Shown: in pieces, positions 20,084-31,537 of the stretch
How positions within the stretch are numbered: the first letter of the stretch is position 1
Layout: every line of letters begins with the position of its first letter
Assembly (NCBI GenBank): GCA_032622095.1
Contig: CP136064.1
Coordinates: 261,249,863 to 261,313,862, forward strand
DNA: 64,000 nt
Direction of reading: 5' to 3'
Origin: Siphonodentalium dalli
Lineage: Eukaryota > Mollusca > Scaphopoda > Gadilida > Siphonodentaliidae
The notes under the pieces: generated by a model
The model's database searches: none
Seen by the model: the letters and a program-made list of their open reading frames with translations, nothing else
Told to the model about the DNA's origin: nothing
Position numbers and translations under genes: made by a program

Positions 20084-20970
20084 TGAATAGTTACTCAATC
20101 GTTATGAATTTTATCATCACTAATGGAATCATAAAATACTGCTGAAAGCAGGTGTATCGGTTGTCTGCATGAATTAATTTCAAAGTATGAGCGTCATTAA
20201 TATACTAGATATATAGCACCTTTTTAATGACAACTGACTGATATCATGGAAATGGAAATACTTAAGAAGAGCAGTGATTAAAAAGTCCTTCCTATCATCC
20301 AGCCATAAGGAATTAGCATTCTGAGTTCACGTCATTATCGGGGTTCCAGGGTATTATATCAATGGTTTGGTATGTAAGGTTGGATATACTATGGCTGAGT
20401 AGGTTTTAGTGAAATGCGACAAGTGTGTCCTGGTCATGTTTGTAGCAGAGTTTGGTTATGCCCGAGTTGTGTGGCCTTCCCTGGCGGTATATTGGGTACA
20501 ATGGGGCTTACTCCATTGGAAATGCATGATTCTAGGAAGCTGGCTTGTATGTTCTGTCTTGATTTCCTTTGTTCTCTTGTTGCGAATGGCTTTATATAGA
20601 TTGATATTGTCTACAGATATATCTGCCTTTGGCTTCCAGAACATTGTCTGGTGTCTGGTTGGGGCGCATTCTTTTTCTTGTTCTCAATGACGGTATATTT
20701 TCCAAGGCACTCTCTAGTTGAGAGTCCATGCCAATGCTTATTCAAGAATATTATCACTGACATACCCACGATTTCTATACAGTCATGGTCTGGGTGTGAG
20801 TTTCCTCAAATTTTTAAGAATCATGCTGACTCATCTGAAAAATTTGTGTTTGAACAGCGATGTTAACTGCATGAGTATAGTGATGCTGTGAGAGTTTGGC
20901 ACATGTAGTTGTTTTCCTATGTGGGGAGTGGTAGAATCTGTGGTTGTATACTTACTACAGAGGCGGTGGG
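20084..20970. other. non-coding, no supported gene
   Basis: A 94-codon + frame at 20409-20690 is open and hydrophobic, but it has no splice context and I do not recognise it. An overlapping minus frame is also open. I treat both as chance. Confidence 0.45.
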
Positions 20971-20973
20971 ATC

Positions 20974-21055
20974 CAAGCCTTATTATAGTGTGCCTGTCAT
21001 TTGCAGAATGAGGTCCCCAGAGGCTGAATTTCAGCCTCTGGGGACCTCATTCTGC
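20974..21055. mobile_element. CAAGCCTTG-family fragment, compact hairpin
   Basis: The left end CAAGCCTTATTATAGTGTG is followed by a direct hairpin (AGAATGAGGTCCCCAGAGGC and its inverse) and then a break. Confidence 0.75.
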
Positions 21056-21177
21056 ATGGCTTCATCTTCTCTGGAAAGTTTCTTTATTGTCAAATTTCTA
21101 TAGAAACTTCTTCACTTAGATTCTATTTCCTTTTTAGTTTAGTTTCTCTATATCCCCAAATTGGCAGACGACACATC

Positions 21178-21366
21178 GAGGTTCCCAATGGGTGTACATC
21201 ACATTAATATTCACCATTTGGGAACTTCAAGCAGATGAGTCCATGCAGAATGAGGTCCCTTGAGGGTGAATTTAGTGATGATTGCCCGCTATGCGGGATA
21301 GTGTCACTAAATTCACCCTCTGGGGACCTCATTCTGCAAATGACAGGCGCGCTATTATCAGGCTTG
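21178..21366. mobile_element. CAAGCCTTG-family element, left part diverged
   Basis: Inverted modules at 21246-21345 and the right end CAGGCTTG are intact. The left arm is replaced by a different inverted pair (GGTTCCCAATGGGTG / CACCATTTGGGAAC). Confidence 0.7.
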
Positions 21367-21671
21367 GGTGCATCAAAATTCTTTCTAGGCATGTATGGGT
21401 GTGGAGGTTGGAAGTTGTCAGCTCAAGTGAGTTACAGATGGTAATGTAGCAGGTATATCATATGACCGTTCTAGATCATATGTAGACGACTACATCAAAT
21501 ATAGTCATTTTTTTTTATTATGACAGACCTGTCCATTTTTCGAGAAAAATATCCACTAATCAAATTATTACGAAAAAATCCTTATATGTGTAAAATTGTA
21601 AAAACATCCAACTGATATATTTGGGGATACTCTGTGATATATGAGAGGATAACTTGATGTTTTTATGTGGT

Positions 21672-21822
21672 ACAGTAATGCCCTAAGTAATGGACTCCTT
21701 AACCACAGCAGAATTATGGGTAACTTTTCAGGATTTAGTCGGAAATATGGCTTATTGCCATTCATCGGAAAGCTCTCCCCGAGAGCTTTCCGATGAATGG
21801 CAACAAGCCACATTTCTGCATG
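21672..21822. mobile_element. truncated copy of the CAGTAATGCCCTAA palindromic MITE
   Basis: The left arm (TACAGTAATGCCCTAAGTAA) and centre (CATCGGAAAGCTCTCC and inverse) match 28999-29212. The right arm is cut after AAGCCACATTTC. Confidence 0.8.
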
Positions 21823-21911
21823 TCTGTATTTGACTGGGGAGTTCACTTTTCATGTGTAAAATCTTATACGGTTTCTTAACTCTCCTATCACTAGTCCATG
21901 TTTCCTTCGAC

Positions 21912-22411
21912 TTAACCCTTCCATGACTGAAGCTTCTTAATTTTTGTGAAAACCCTATGCCAATGCATTCTCTTAGATATACAAATCTCCCATAGGGAGC
22001 CTCGCATATATAAGAAAATGCATTGACTTAACAATATTGACCTTGACCTTGTTAGCCAGTGCAGTTCTTTTTATTTTACGCGCCTTATTGTTTGGCATTT
22101 TCACTTTTATTAGTACAACAAATTGAACAGTACAGTCCAAAAGAAAGAGTCCGGTGTGTATTGGATATATTGAATCGTAAACCGCCAACAACTTACAGTG
22201 AAATAACGAAGGCTACAGTGAAATAAAGAAAGCTACAGTGAAATAACGAAATGGTATTTCTAAGAGATACATACGACGATCTACGTTTTGCCAGTGTATT
22301 TTCTTATATATGCGAGTTTCCCATAGGGAGCCTCGCGCATATATATAAGAGAATGTATTGGCACAGGGTTTTTCGCAAAATTTCCGGAAGCTCCAGTCAT
22401 GGAAGGGTTAA
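21912..22411. mobile_element. TTAA MITE (CCCTTCCATGACTGAAGC) with a foreign insertion
   Basis: TTAA-CCCTTCCATGACTGAAGCTT to CTCCAGTCATGGAAGGG-TTAA. The interior core is interrupted at about 22065-22280 by unrelated sequence that includes three direct repeats of CTACAGTGAAATAACGAA. The right TTAA (22408-22411) is also the left TTAA of the next element. Confidence 0.7.
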
Positions 22412-22668
22412 CACTTTTTATACCAAATACTCATTGACGAGTAGTTCTCTTAGGAAATGTTCAGATAATAAGTTCAGCAAATGACCATATGTCAATTTTT
22501 TAACTTATTATCTGAACATTTCTCTCCAATACATAGGACTCCTTCTGCACTTTTATTATCTATCGTCTGCTTATTTTTCCTGAACACCCCTCCAGATGAA
22601 TAATATACCATTCCAATGTATTCTTTTATAACTGAGTGGGAGAATTCATTCAGTAAAGATAGGGTTAA
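22408..22668. mobile_element. TTAA MITE (CACTTTTTATACCAAATAC family)
   Basis: TTAA-CACTTTTTATACCAAATAC to AGTAAAGATAGGG-TTAA. The central hairpin AAATGTTCAGATAATAAGTT / AACTTATTATCTGAACATTT is shared with 24061, 54519 and the array at 8297. Confidence 0.8.
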
Positions 22669-22746
22669 AGTGACTCATAATTTACATGTTTCGGATTCAA
22701 TAGAAATGTATCAGTTTTGTCATATTCAGGTGACCAAAATAGCTCA

Positions 22747-23080
22747 ATAACCACATGAAAGTCACTATATGCCTCACAAAGACTCACAATAACTACATGA
22801 AAGTCACTATATGCCTCACAAAGACTCACAATAACTACATGAAAGTCACTATATGCCTCACAAAGACTCACAATAACTACATGAAAGTCACTATATGCCT
22901 CACAAAGACTCACAATAACTACATGAAAGTCACTATATGCCTCACAAAGACTCACAATAACTACATGAAAGTCACTATATGCCTCACAAAGACTCACAAT
23001 AACTACATGAAAGTCACTATATGCCTCACAAAGACTCACAATAACTACATGAAAGTCACTATATGCCTCACAAAGACTCA
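22747..23080. repeat. 42-bp tandem array, 8 copies
   Basis: The unit is CATGAAAGTCACTATATGCC plus TCACAAAGACTCACAATAACTA. 42 bp is 14 codons, which explains long open frames on both strands (134 and 141 codons). The copies are virtually identical, so the expansion is recent. Confidence 0.93.
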
Positions 23081-23121
23081 TCAAAGTCATAAAAGTTCAC
23101 TTTTTTCCCTCGATTTAGAAC

Positions 23122-23375
23122 CAAGCCTTGAAATAGGGTGTCTGTCATTTGCAGAATGAGGTCCCCAGAGGGTGAATTTAGTGATGCTACCCCGCATAGC
23201 GGGCTAGCATCACCAAATTCACCCTCTGGGGACCTCATTCTGCTTACACCTCAGCAGAATGAGGTTCCCAGAGGGTGAATTTGGTGATGCTAGCCCGCTA
23301 TGCGGGGTAGCATCACTAAATTCACCCTCTGGGGACCTCATTCTGCAAATGACAGACACCCTATTTCAAGGCTTG
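23122..23375. mobile_element. hAT-like MITE, CAAGCCTTG family, complete, 8-bp TSD
   Basis: 254 bp, nearly identical to 1063-1316, flanked by perfect TTTAGAAC repeats (23114-23121 and 23376-23383). Strong evidence for recent movement of this family. Confidence 0.92.
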
Positions 23376-23689
23376 TTTAGAACAATGAATAGTGTTCTGT
23401 GTTAGAATTTTCCTAATATGATAGAAATAGAATGTTTGTATCTCTTATGTTCTGAAAATTGAAAACAGCTGATTTTTTTTATTACGCAGCTGTTCCTGAT
23501 AGAACACACTGTTCTGTCGTTTTAGCCATGTCAACTTTTTCAACTGATACTACCACATAAATGATATTCGCCTCAACCATGAAACCGGAACAATAAAAAA
23601 TAACATCATTACACATGACAAAAGAAGCCCTGTCTTTTTCTGAATAAACTTTATAAGTCGTTTTTTCTGTTCAATTAATGGTTTCTTGG

Positions 23690-23905
23690 ATGGGTGGCGT
23701 GTAATAAACACAGAACGGCTTTGTCGATATGGCACTTGTGTCATCGTGGAAAGGATGCACCTCTCATTCTATCCCTCCATGCTGGCACTCATGATGGCAC
23801 TTGTGTCATCATGGAAGGCTGCACCTCTCATTCTATCCCTCCATGTTGGCACTGAAACTGTATCGACAAAACCATTCACACATGTGTCGTTCTGTGTATA
23901 TATCA
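23690..23905. repeat. tandem duplication inside an inverted repeat
   Basis: Two copies of ATGGCACTTGTGTCATC...CTATCCCTCCATG are flanked by ACACAGAACGGCTTTGTCGA and a rough inverse GTATCGACAAAACC...TCGTTCTGTGT. It looks like a small non-autonomous element, but I could not set its TSD. Confidence 0.5.
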
Positions 23906-24060
23906 CTTGGTAATACTTTACAGAGTATAAAGTTTGTATGTTAATAGTCCAGGTAGTTATCAGCCTATTTTATCACCTGAACAGTGGCCTGAAGATTTAC
24001 AAGTCAGTTACAAATATTCTCAAAAACAAGGTATTTATTCTCATATTCAGGATTATTCCA

Positions 24061-24327
24061 TTAAACCTTTTATACCAAGTACTTAGTGCAAGTAGTTCTC
24101 TTAGGAAATGTTCAGATAATAATTTCAATAAATAACCATAGGTCGTTTATTGAACTTATTATCTGAACATTTGCCATCAATAAAAACCACTCTGCTCTTG
24201 TATTATCCGTTTTTCTGTCTGTCGTCCGCATTTGTTACCTGAACACCCCTCCGGATGAATAATAAACCATTCCAATGTATACTTTCATAACTGAATAGCA
24301 GAACCCATTCGGTATAGAAAGTGTTAA
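24061..24327. mobile_element. TTAA MITE (ACCTTTTATACCAAGTAC family)
   Basis: TTAA-ACCTTTTATACC to GGTATAGAAAGTG-TTAA, with the central AAATGTTCAGATAATAA hairpin. Same family as 22408 and 54519. Confidence 0.8.
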
Positions 24328-24731
24328 TAACATGATTATACAATGTCATTGCTATTTCCATTTGTAGTTGCCAGAAAATATCTTCCAATGCATTACAGGC
24401 CAGATAAATAATTGTTTCTCATGCATAACAGCATCCCCAAAAAAAAACTGCACTTCAAGGCACCTCGGACTAGTTACCCTGTGTCTGTTCACATAGTACA
24501 GGTTTAACCTACCCAAAGCCTGCCGATGGCCATACTACCACACACATGTACACACAGGGTAATGACTTTATCTTATTGACATTCCGTTCCCACGTGCACT
24601 TCAAATGTAAGCACTTCAAATATAAAATGATAGCACTTAACTGTCAAATTTTGACATCATATTTTATTCCATATCAACAAATCTATTGACCTTCCATGTC
24701 AAGTAACACTTCAACACAAGCAGTTAACTGT
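24328..24731. other. non-coding, nothing recognised
   Basis: AT-rich sequence with no delimited repeat or exon. Confidence 0.5.
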
Positions 24732-25318
24732 TAAAGATGCATAATCCGAATTAACGCTCGCAAATTACTCATTCTTTGGCTTCGGGGGTAATAAATATTT
24801 TATTTCAATCGAGGAACCCACCCATCAAAGCTCAGAGTGATCAGATATCGATTTTTGAAATCTATTATTTTTCATCACCGGTACTTTTTAGTGGCCTGGA
24901 AAAAAGTTGACGAGCCATCGCTCTCGGACCAAATTGCGGATGATGATGGATAATTCTAAAATCAAGTGGCTTTTGTTGAACAAATGTTGATAAAAAATTA
25001 ATGGGTTTTGAGCATTTTGTACTGTAGTTGACAGTGGTTAGCGGCATTATTTTTGGACAATTACTTGAATCTGATAACTGAAGAGGCATTTCCAAACAAT
25101 GGAAACCACATGGTGATTATAATGAAAATGAATTATGACTCCAGTCATAAATTCATTTTCATTATAATTACCATGTTGTTTGCATCATTCATAGAGCACA
25201 TGCGTGTATTTTGCACTCATCCATGGCTCAAATTCATTCATTTGCTACATATATTCTGTTGAGTATAAAAAAAGATGTTCCCATAAATGGCTGGATTTAG
25301 TGTTCAGTCCCCCTTTAA
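24732..25318. mobile_element. two truncated TTAA palindromic elements fused
   Basis: 24732-25085 is a left part of the AGATGCATAATCCGA family (TTAA start). 25090-25318 is a right part of the family whose complete copy is 62774-63085; it holds an AATGAATTTATGA hairpin and ends CAGTCCCCC-TTTAA. Neither has its partner end, so a recombination or nested insertion joined them. Confidence 0.6.
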
Positions 25319-26183
25319 GCGATTCCACTTATAGAGCTTATCATTGTCTAAAAGTTTTGTGACATAGACATAATATATTGTTATAACTTGATGATTGGAA
25401 TTGGAATCACATGTTTTTATTTGGTTGCTGAAAGTCACATTTGTCATTGTAAAATGTGACCATCATGGATGTATGATTATATGTTATATCATTTCACATA
25501 TAGAGAAAAGGTTACCATTGAAATGAGAATCAGTTATGAATAGAAGCATTTGTTAATTTCATTATCTATGCAAGTTATGTTTTGTTGCTGCCTATATATA
25601 TATGCTGTATTCATTTCTATCGATGCGGACTGGACTGGTCCACCCACCCCAGTCTGGTACTTTCCAATCCACTTTTCGTGTGAATAATTTTCAGCAGAAG
25701 ATGATACTATGAAATAATCTGGATTATATCTAGTAATTGTGACAATATTTACACATTTCTTCTGTAATGTTTTGACAATTTCTACCAGTCAAATGTAAAC
25801 ATACATGTACCAAAGGAAATATAATAGTGGTAATCATTATTCAATGTCGTTAGTGGAGGTTATTCAACTTTTGAGTTTGAATGTTTTCTTTGAATGCACC
25901 TTTCGCAGCACACCACATAGGTGTAAATAATTTAGTCTTAACACGCTGTGGTTTATTACTGAGTAGAAGCCAGATGTGTTTCGTTGACCAAATATTGAGT
26001 GCAACACATAACTTTCTTTATTATATATTCGTCAACTTCTTCAGTCAAAATATAAATCTATCCCCACTCCCAGAAGATGGAACATGTTACCTTACTCTCA
26101 GCACTGCATCATGACATCAATTTGTGCATCATTCGGTATCCTTGCACAATATTTTAACAGACATGGCTGGTGATATTGTAGCT
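25319..26183. other. non-coding, nothing recognised
   Basis: AT-rich intergenic sequence. Open frames are short and without splice context. Confidence 0.5.
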
Positions 26184-26584
26184 TTAACCCTTTCAGTGCC
26201 AGGGGCCGATCTCATCGGCCCTAATTTACGGTTTAATTTTTAATTTTTTTTTTATAGATTTTTTTGGGTTGAATTTGTTTTGGGTATGCTTAAGCATGCT
26301 ATAGCGAATTTAAAGTATTCATAGTAATAATTTTGATGCCCATGAAAAACGTATGATTCCCTGGCACTAAACCTACAAAATAAGTCTGTTAAAGAATATA
26401 AGAAAAAATTATTAAAATTGTAAAAAATTGTAAAAAATAATAACAAATGATGAATAATTGTTAGGCCAATGCATTCTCTTATATATGCGAGGCGACCTAT
26501 GGTCGACTCGCATATATAAGAGAATGCATTGGCACAGGGTATATATGTTGATACAAAAATCGGGCCTGGCACTCAAAGGGTTAA
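26184..26584. mobile_element. TTAA MITE (CCCTTTCAGTGCCA) with palindrome core
   Basis: TTAA-CCCTTTCAGTGCCAGGGGCC to CCTGGCACTCAAAGGG-TTAA. The core lies at 26458-26540. A close relative of 15256-15691. Confidence 0.87.
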
Positions 26585-27377
26585 GAACGTATTAGGTCAC
26601 ATCTCACCAGAGGAGAAAAACCATACGGTACTCAGAACAATGAACTATTGTCTATATTATGTACTTGCCTTCCCAAACATCTGAAAATTTGTATCTTCAT
26701 GTTTAACATTGTTTAGGCTCTAATGGGTTTTAGCTTTTAGATTGAAGAAGGGTATTTTTCAACACGAGTGGGCACACAAAGTGCTATGTACGTTTTCTAT
26801 AGGGGCTTCAGTTATTCCGATTAATAAATTTTTGATGCAGAGATTCTAATTTCTATGTACGTAATGACTGTTTATAAAATAAAGATATCCATTTACATTG
26901 AACAGACTGCTTTGGACCGGTCCAGGAAGGGGTACTGGTCCAGATCAGAATGGACAGCCTTGACATTGGACCGGAACACCATGGGTGTGCCACTTCTGTC
27001 CGCATCACTATTCATTTCTCAGCAGTTTATTTATTGGAGGAGATCAGTTGGCGAGATGTTAAGTTTTCACATTTCCACAATTTAGATACCTAATTAATAC
27101 TCCTATTTAAATTTGTGCAGTACTGTTTTTCGTGCACCCATCTGTTTGCAAATTTAAAACTGAGCAAAAAAATAGTATAACTCAAAGAGTTTAGTGAACA
27201 AACGGGGAAATAAATGGTTTGTATTAATCGATATGTATACTTGTAAACTATCAAGTGACGATTTTGATATCAGTAGCCTGTCGATGGTTGCTGATGTCAC
27301 AATACTTTTTATTTCAATTTCATGTCAATGCTCATAACTACTGAAATACCAATACTATTATTGCACCAAGTGTAGAC
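26585..27377. other. non-coding, nothing recognised
   Basis: AT-rich. A short GGACCGG-rich patch lies near 26914-26980 (GGACCGGTCCAGG / ACTGGTCCAG). No exon supported. Confidence 0.5.
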
Positions 27378-28510
27378 CAAATCATCTTGGTTTCCATAAC
27401 TGCGCCATCTACTTTTCGCTTTCACAATATCATATAAATTTTATTTGTTTCATGTTGATCGAAGCTTAATTTATGCAATGTTGACATTCTACCAAATAAA
27501 AATACTTTAGTTTTCATGAAATTTGCACTAACAGTGACAATAAAAAAAAGTAATAGTTAGGTATCACAATTCAAATTGACATTGTTTTTACTATTACTTT
27601 TTCCCTTCTGTTGAGTTTCTATTTCCCCTAATTCGCAGAAGATAAAATGCATAATCGAGGTGACTAATGGGTGAACATGACCAACTTCAACTGGGGAACT
27701 TCAATATGATCCTAGGTCTCCCATAGCAGTTGAGGCCTAAGCAGATATTAATACTGCATGAATTTAAATACGAGTTAGGTATCACATTTCACGTAATACT
27801 GCATGAATTTAAATACGAGTAAGGTATCACATTTCACATTCCTACTGATAATTGATAGTCATTCTTATGATTTGTGTTGCATCTACTATTATTCTTGAAC
27901 TTGTGAAAGTACACTGAGTATGTTGATCAAGCCTGAATTTAGTGTATCTGTGTATAGTGGGCTAGCATCAACAAATTCATTCTCTGGGGACCTCATTCTG
28001 CTGAGGCCTCAACTGCTATGGGAGACATAGAATCAGATTGAAGTTCTCCAGTTGAAATTGGTGATGTTTACCCATTAGTCACCTCAAATATGCTATTTAT
28101 CTTCAGAAAATTAGGGGATATAGAAACAGAATGGAAATAGTAACTAAAAGCAATGTTAATTTGAGACTATAGATACTTCCCAGAAGATGAGGCCGAATCT
28201 GAATGTGGTCCTAAGATGGTGAGTTTGGTGATGCTAGCCCACTATGTGGGGTAGCATCACTAAATTCACCCTCTTGAGAACTCATTCTGCAAATATCAGA
28301 CACACTAAATTCAGGCTTGATGTTGATGTTTTCAACAAATCATCTTGGTTTCCATAACTGCGCCATCTACTGTTCGCTTTCACAATATCATATAAATGTT
28401 ATATGTTTCATGATGATCGAAGCTTAATTTATGCAATGTTGACATTCTACCAATTAGAACAAATTTAGTTTTTCATGAAATTTGCACTAAGAGTGACAAT
28501 GAAAAAAATG
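27378..28510. repeat. about 170-bp direct duplication bracketing MITE fragments
   Basis: 27378-27545 and 28336-28510 share ATCATCTTGGTTTCCATAAC through CTTAATTTATGCAATGTTGAC at about 95%. Between them are diverged CAAGCC-family modules (27630-27740, 27929-28015 and 28185-28320). The second copy starts directly after the right terminus CAGGCTTG, as if the flanking DNA was duplicated or co-mobilised with an element. Confidence 0.7.
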
Positions 28511-28544
28511 GATGGAAATCTGATTATGATTTAACTAATATTAA

Positions 28545-28955
28545 TTTACAGACTGAGGTCCCCATAGGGTGAATTTAGTGAGGCACAGCGTGTGATCATT
28601 GCCAGATTCACCCTTAGAGGACCTCACTCTGCTTAGGTCTCATCTTCTGGGAAGTATCTATAGTCTAAAATTGACATTGGTTTTACTGTAAATTTTTCCC
28701 TTCTGTTCAGTTTCTTTATCCCCCAAATCGCAGAAGATAAAATGCATAATTGAGGTGAATAATGGGTGAACATGACCAACTTCAACTTGGGGACTTCAAT
28801 CTGATCCTAGGTCTCCCATAGTTGAGGCCTGAGCAGAATGAGGTTCCCAGAGGGTGAATTTGGTGAAGCTTGCGAGCCATGTGGGATAGTGTCACTAAAT
28901 TCACCCTCTGGGGACCTCATTCTGCAAATAACAGACACACTATTTCCAGGCTTGT
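28545..28955. mobile_element. composite CAAGCCTTG-family element, long form
   Basis: ACTGAGGTCCCCATAGGGTG, a middle section (GAAGATAAAATGCATAATTG...CAACTTCAACTTGGGG) and paired modules end at CCAGGCTTG. The middle section also occurs near 2360, 17010, 27640 and 28070, so it belongs to a longer parent element. Confidence 0.65.
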
Positions 28956-28998
28956 TACATGCTTGATATTTTAGTCAACATGATCATAAGCCAAGCTA

Positions 28999-29212
28999 CA
29001 GTAATGCCCTAAATAATCGACTCCTTAACCACAGAAGAATTATGGGTAACTTTTCAGGATTTAGTCGGAAATATGGCTTGTTGCCATTCATCGGAAAGCT
29101 CTCAGTGAGAACTTTCCGTTGAATGGCAACAAGCCATATTTCCGACTAAATCCTGAAAAATTACCCATAATTCTGCTGTGGTTAAAGGAGTCGATTATTT
29201 ATGGCAGTACTG
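28999..29212. mobile_element. TA-flanked palindromic MITE (CAGTAATGCCCTAA)
   Basis: Starts CAGTAATGCCCTAAATAATC and ends with an imperfect inverse closing in GGCAGTACTG, flanked by TA at 28997-28998 and 29213-29214. The full 214 bp folds as one hairpin. The CAGT end and TA target fit Tc1/mariner-type elements. A truncated relative lies at 21672. Confidence 0.82.
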
Positions 29213-29277
29213 TATAATATATATTTTTTATGCTGTATGAAGAAGAGAGTTGTTGGATGGGTTTGTAAACCAGGCTA

Positions 29278-29531
29278 TTAACCCTGAGGGAGCAGCGCTG
29301 GTGCAACATGAAAAATCCTTTGCCAATGCATCCTCATATATGCAAGCCTTCCATAGGGAGTCTCCATATATAAGAGAATGCACTGGCTAACAAGGTCAAG
29401 GTAAATATTGTTAGGCCAATGTATTCTCTTATATATGCGAGGCTCCCTATGGTAGACTCGCATATATAAGTGAATGCATTGGCACAGGGTTTTCACAAAA
29501 TTTCAGGAAGCTCCAGTCATGGAAGGATTAA
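29278..29531. mobile_element. TTAA MITE (GGGAGCAGCGCTGG / CTCCAGTCATGG ends) with two cores
   Basis: TTAA-CCCTGAGGGAGCAGCGC to CCAGTCATGGAAGGA-TTAA. Two core blocks (29325-29375 and 29414-29490) flank CAAGGTCAAGGTAAATATTG. Confidence 0.78.
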
Positions 29532-29842
29532 ATATGCTACTAAATGGACTAAATGTCTTTGACAGAAGTAATTTTTTAATAAGAATTTAAAGAAAAAATA
29601 CATTCCATTCAGATGTAAATTGTTAACTCAGGACTATGTGCTTGGCTTCCAAATCATTGGTCTTGCCTACAAAGTTCACCAAGTACTATACGTTCCATAT
29701 ACATGTCACAAATTGTTGCTTCCTTGTCAGAACTGTTGCTTTATTCCATATATTAACAGATGTTGCATTATAATAAACAAAACTAATCTATATATATTCG
29801 TCAAAATTTTATCTCTTCTGGGCCACAAATACAAGAACAACA

Positions 29843-30503
29843 TCTATTATATATTTTGAAGACCTCTGTTTGTTTGTCTGTCTGTCTGTATGTTTGTCTG
29901 TCATTTATACAAATCTACGATTCTCGACCGATCGGGACGAAACTTGGTACGTGTGTGTAGTTTGACCAGGCGGTGGACGTTGTCGTATTGGCGCGCCCGT
30001 GTGGCGCCCGCTTCGCGCATGCGCAGACGAGATCTCGGAAACGGGTGGAGCTATCGACTTGAAATTTGCTATGTGAATGTATCTTGCCCCGGATACGAAT
30101 TTTATCGGTTCGCCGAGCCCGTGCGACGCCAGCTTCGCGCATGCGCAGACGAGATCTCGGAAACGGGTGGAGCTATCGACTTGAAATTTGCTATGTGAAT
30201 GTATCTTGCCCCGGATACGAATTGTATCGGGTCGCCGAGCCCGTGCGACGCAAGCTTTGCGCATGCGCGGACGAGATCTCGGAAACGGGTGGAGCTATCG
30301 ACTTGAAATTTGGTATGTGAATGTATCTTGCCCCGGATACGAATGTTATCGGGTCGCAGAGCCCGTGCGACGCCAGCTTCGCGCATGCGCAGACCAGATC
30401 TCGGAAACGGGTAGAGCTATCGACTTGAAATTTGGTTTTTGAATAGCCCGGACTTGAAATTTGGTTTTTGAATAGCCCGGACAACGTCGGGCTCATCGGC
30501 TAG
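29843..30503 (+). mobile_element. Helitron-like non-autonomous element with internal 122-bp repeats
   Basis: The 5' end is A|TCTATTATATATTTTGAAG. The 3' end is a hairpin GCCCGGACAACGTCGGGC followed by TCATCGG and CTAG. A TC start, a 3' hairpin about 10 bp before CTRR and lack of TSD or TIR fit Helitrons. The interior carries four GC-rich 122-bp tandem units (about 29990-30440), each with GCGCATGCGC; overlapping open frames there are repeat products. Confidence 0.72.
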
Positions 30504-30793
30504 TCTATTATATATTTTGGAACTTCTGTCTGTCTGTGTGTATGTATGTATGTGTGTTGTAGACACGAAAACTGCTCGTCCGATCCAACTCAAATTTGGT
30601 ATGTGGGCCTACTTTGATCCTGGGAACAATATGGGCGGGTCCAATGTCATGTGTGACCGTGTCCTTGACATTGCTCATATACACTCATATAGGCATGTTT
30701 CTGGACCGATCGAATGCTGTATATTCTGCCCAGACAGAGGCGATCACAAAGAAATCCCTAAATAACCTGGACGAAGTCAGGCACATCAGCTAG
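30504..30793 (+). mobile_element. second Helitron-like element, directly abutting the first
   Basis: Starts TCTATTATATATTTTGGAAC immediately after the CTAG of the previous copy. It ends with the hairpin CCTGGACGAAGTCAGG, ACATCAG and CTAG. The next base is T, as expected for an A|T target. A third related 5' end (TCTGCACTATAATGTAAGGG) begins near 30797 and is truncated. Confidence 0.72.
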
Positions 30794-31107
30794 TAATCTG
30801 CACTATAATGTAAGGGTAGATTCTGTCTGTTCGCGATTTTTCTCCCCGGACCGATTTCAACCAAATTTGGTGTGGTGACTCGGGGTAACCTGGATTGAAA
30901 TATTTGATAGATGTGTAATGAAACAGTTAAATTGGACTTAACATGGATATATTTGTTCTTTTACTTTTTCTAGAGGTGGAAATATGTTTACTCAGAACAG
31001 TATCAGGAATGTGACCGATCATCATTTATTGTTATATCTACAGCATACACCTTTAAATGTTCACTGCTATAGAATAGTATGAGAGATAATCAGAGTACTG
31101 GGTAAAA

Positions 31108-31537
31108 TGTGACCCGCCATTTCAAATCCAGTCGTAAGTCGGGATTTTTTTTTACCCTGTGCCAATGCATTCTCTTATATATGCGAGAAAGCATTGGCCT
31201 AACAATTTTTTACAATTTTAATAATTTTTTCTTGTATTCTTTAACAATTTTATAATTTCACCCATACAGAGCCCCAGACAAACATGAGCAGACGACACTC
31301 TTATATATGCTTCTATATATGTGTGGGGCTCCCTGCAGGGTAATGGATGTTTTTTATTTTATGTCCTAAAAATTGTAAGAAACAATTATTTAAAACAAAT
31401 GATAAAAAATTGTTAGGCCAATGCATTCTCTTATATATGCGAGGCGACCTATGGTCGACTCGCATATATAAGAGAATGCATTGGCACAGGGTAAAAAAAA
31501 TCCCGACTTACGACTGGATTTTATATGGCGGGTCACA
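31108..31537. mobile_element. MITE with TGTGACCCGCCAT ends and two palindrome cores
   Basis: TGTGACCCGCCATTTCAAATC to the inverse GGCGGGTCACA. Same family as 15807-16240. The left core is truncated (31157-31205); the right core is full (31412-31490). Between them CCCAGACAAACATGAGCAGA runs in the opposite orientation to the 15807 copy, showing internal inversion. Confidence 0.8.

Noticed and set aside
20409-20690. 93-codon hydrophobic frame as a membrane protein gene
   Set aside because: Minus strand is also open over the same stretch, with no splice sites or recognisable motif. I could not support it.
22665-23159. 141- and 134-codon frames on opposite strands
   Set aside because: Product of the 42-bp tandem array (14 codons). 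The units are identical on both strands and there is no independent coding signal.
29890-30442. overlapping frames of 75-119 codons on both strands
   Set aside because: GC-rich 122-bp repeats inside a Helitron-like element lack stops by composition. No domain is recognisable.
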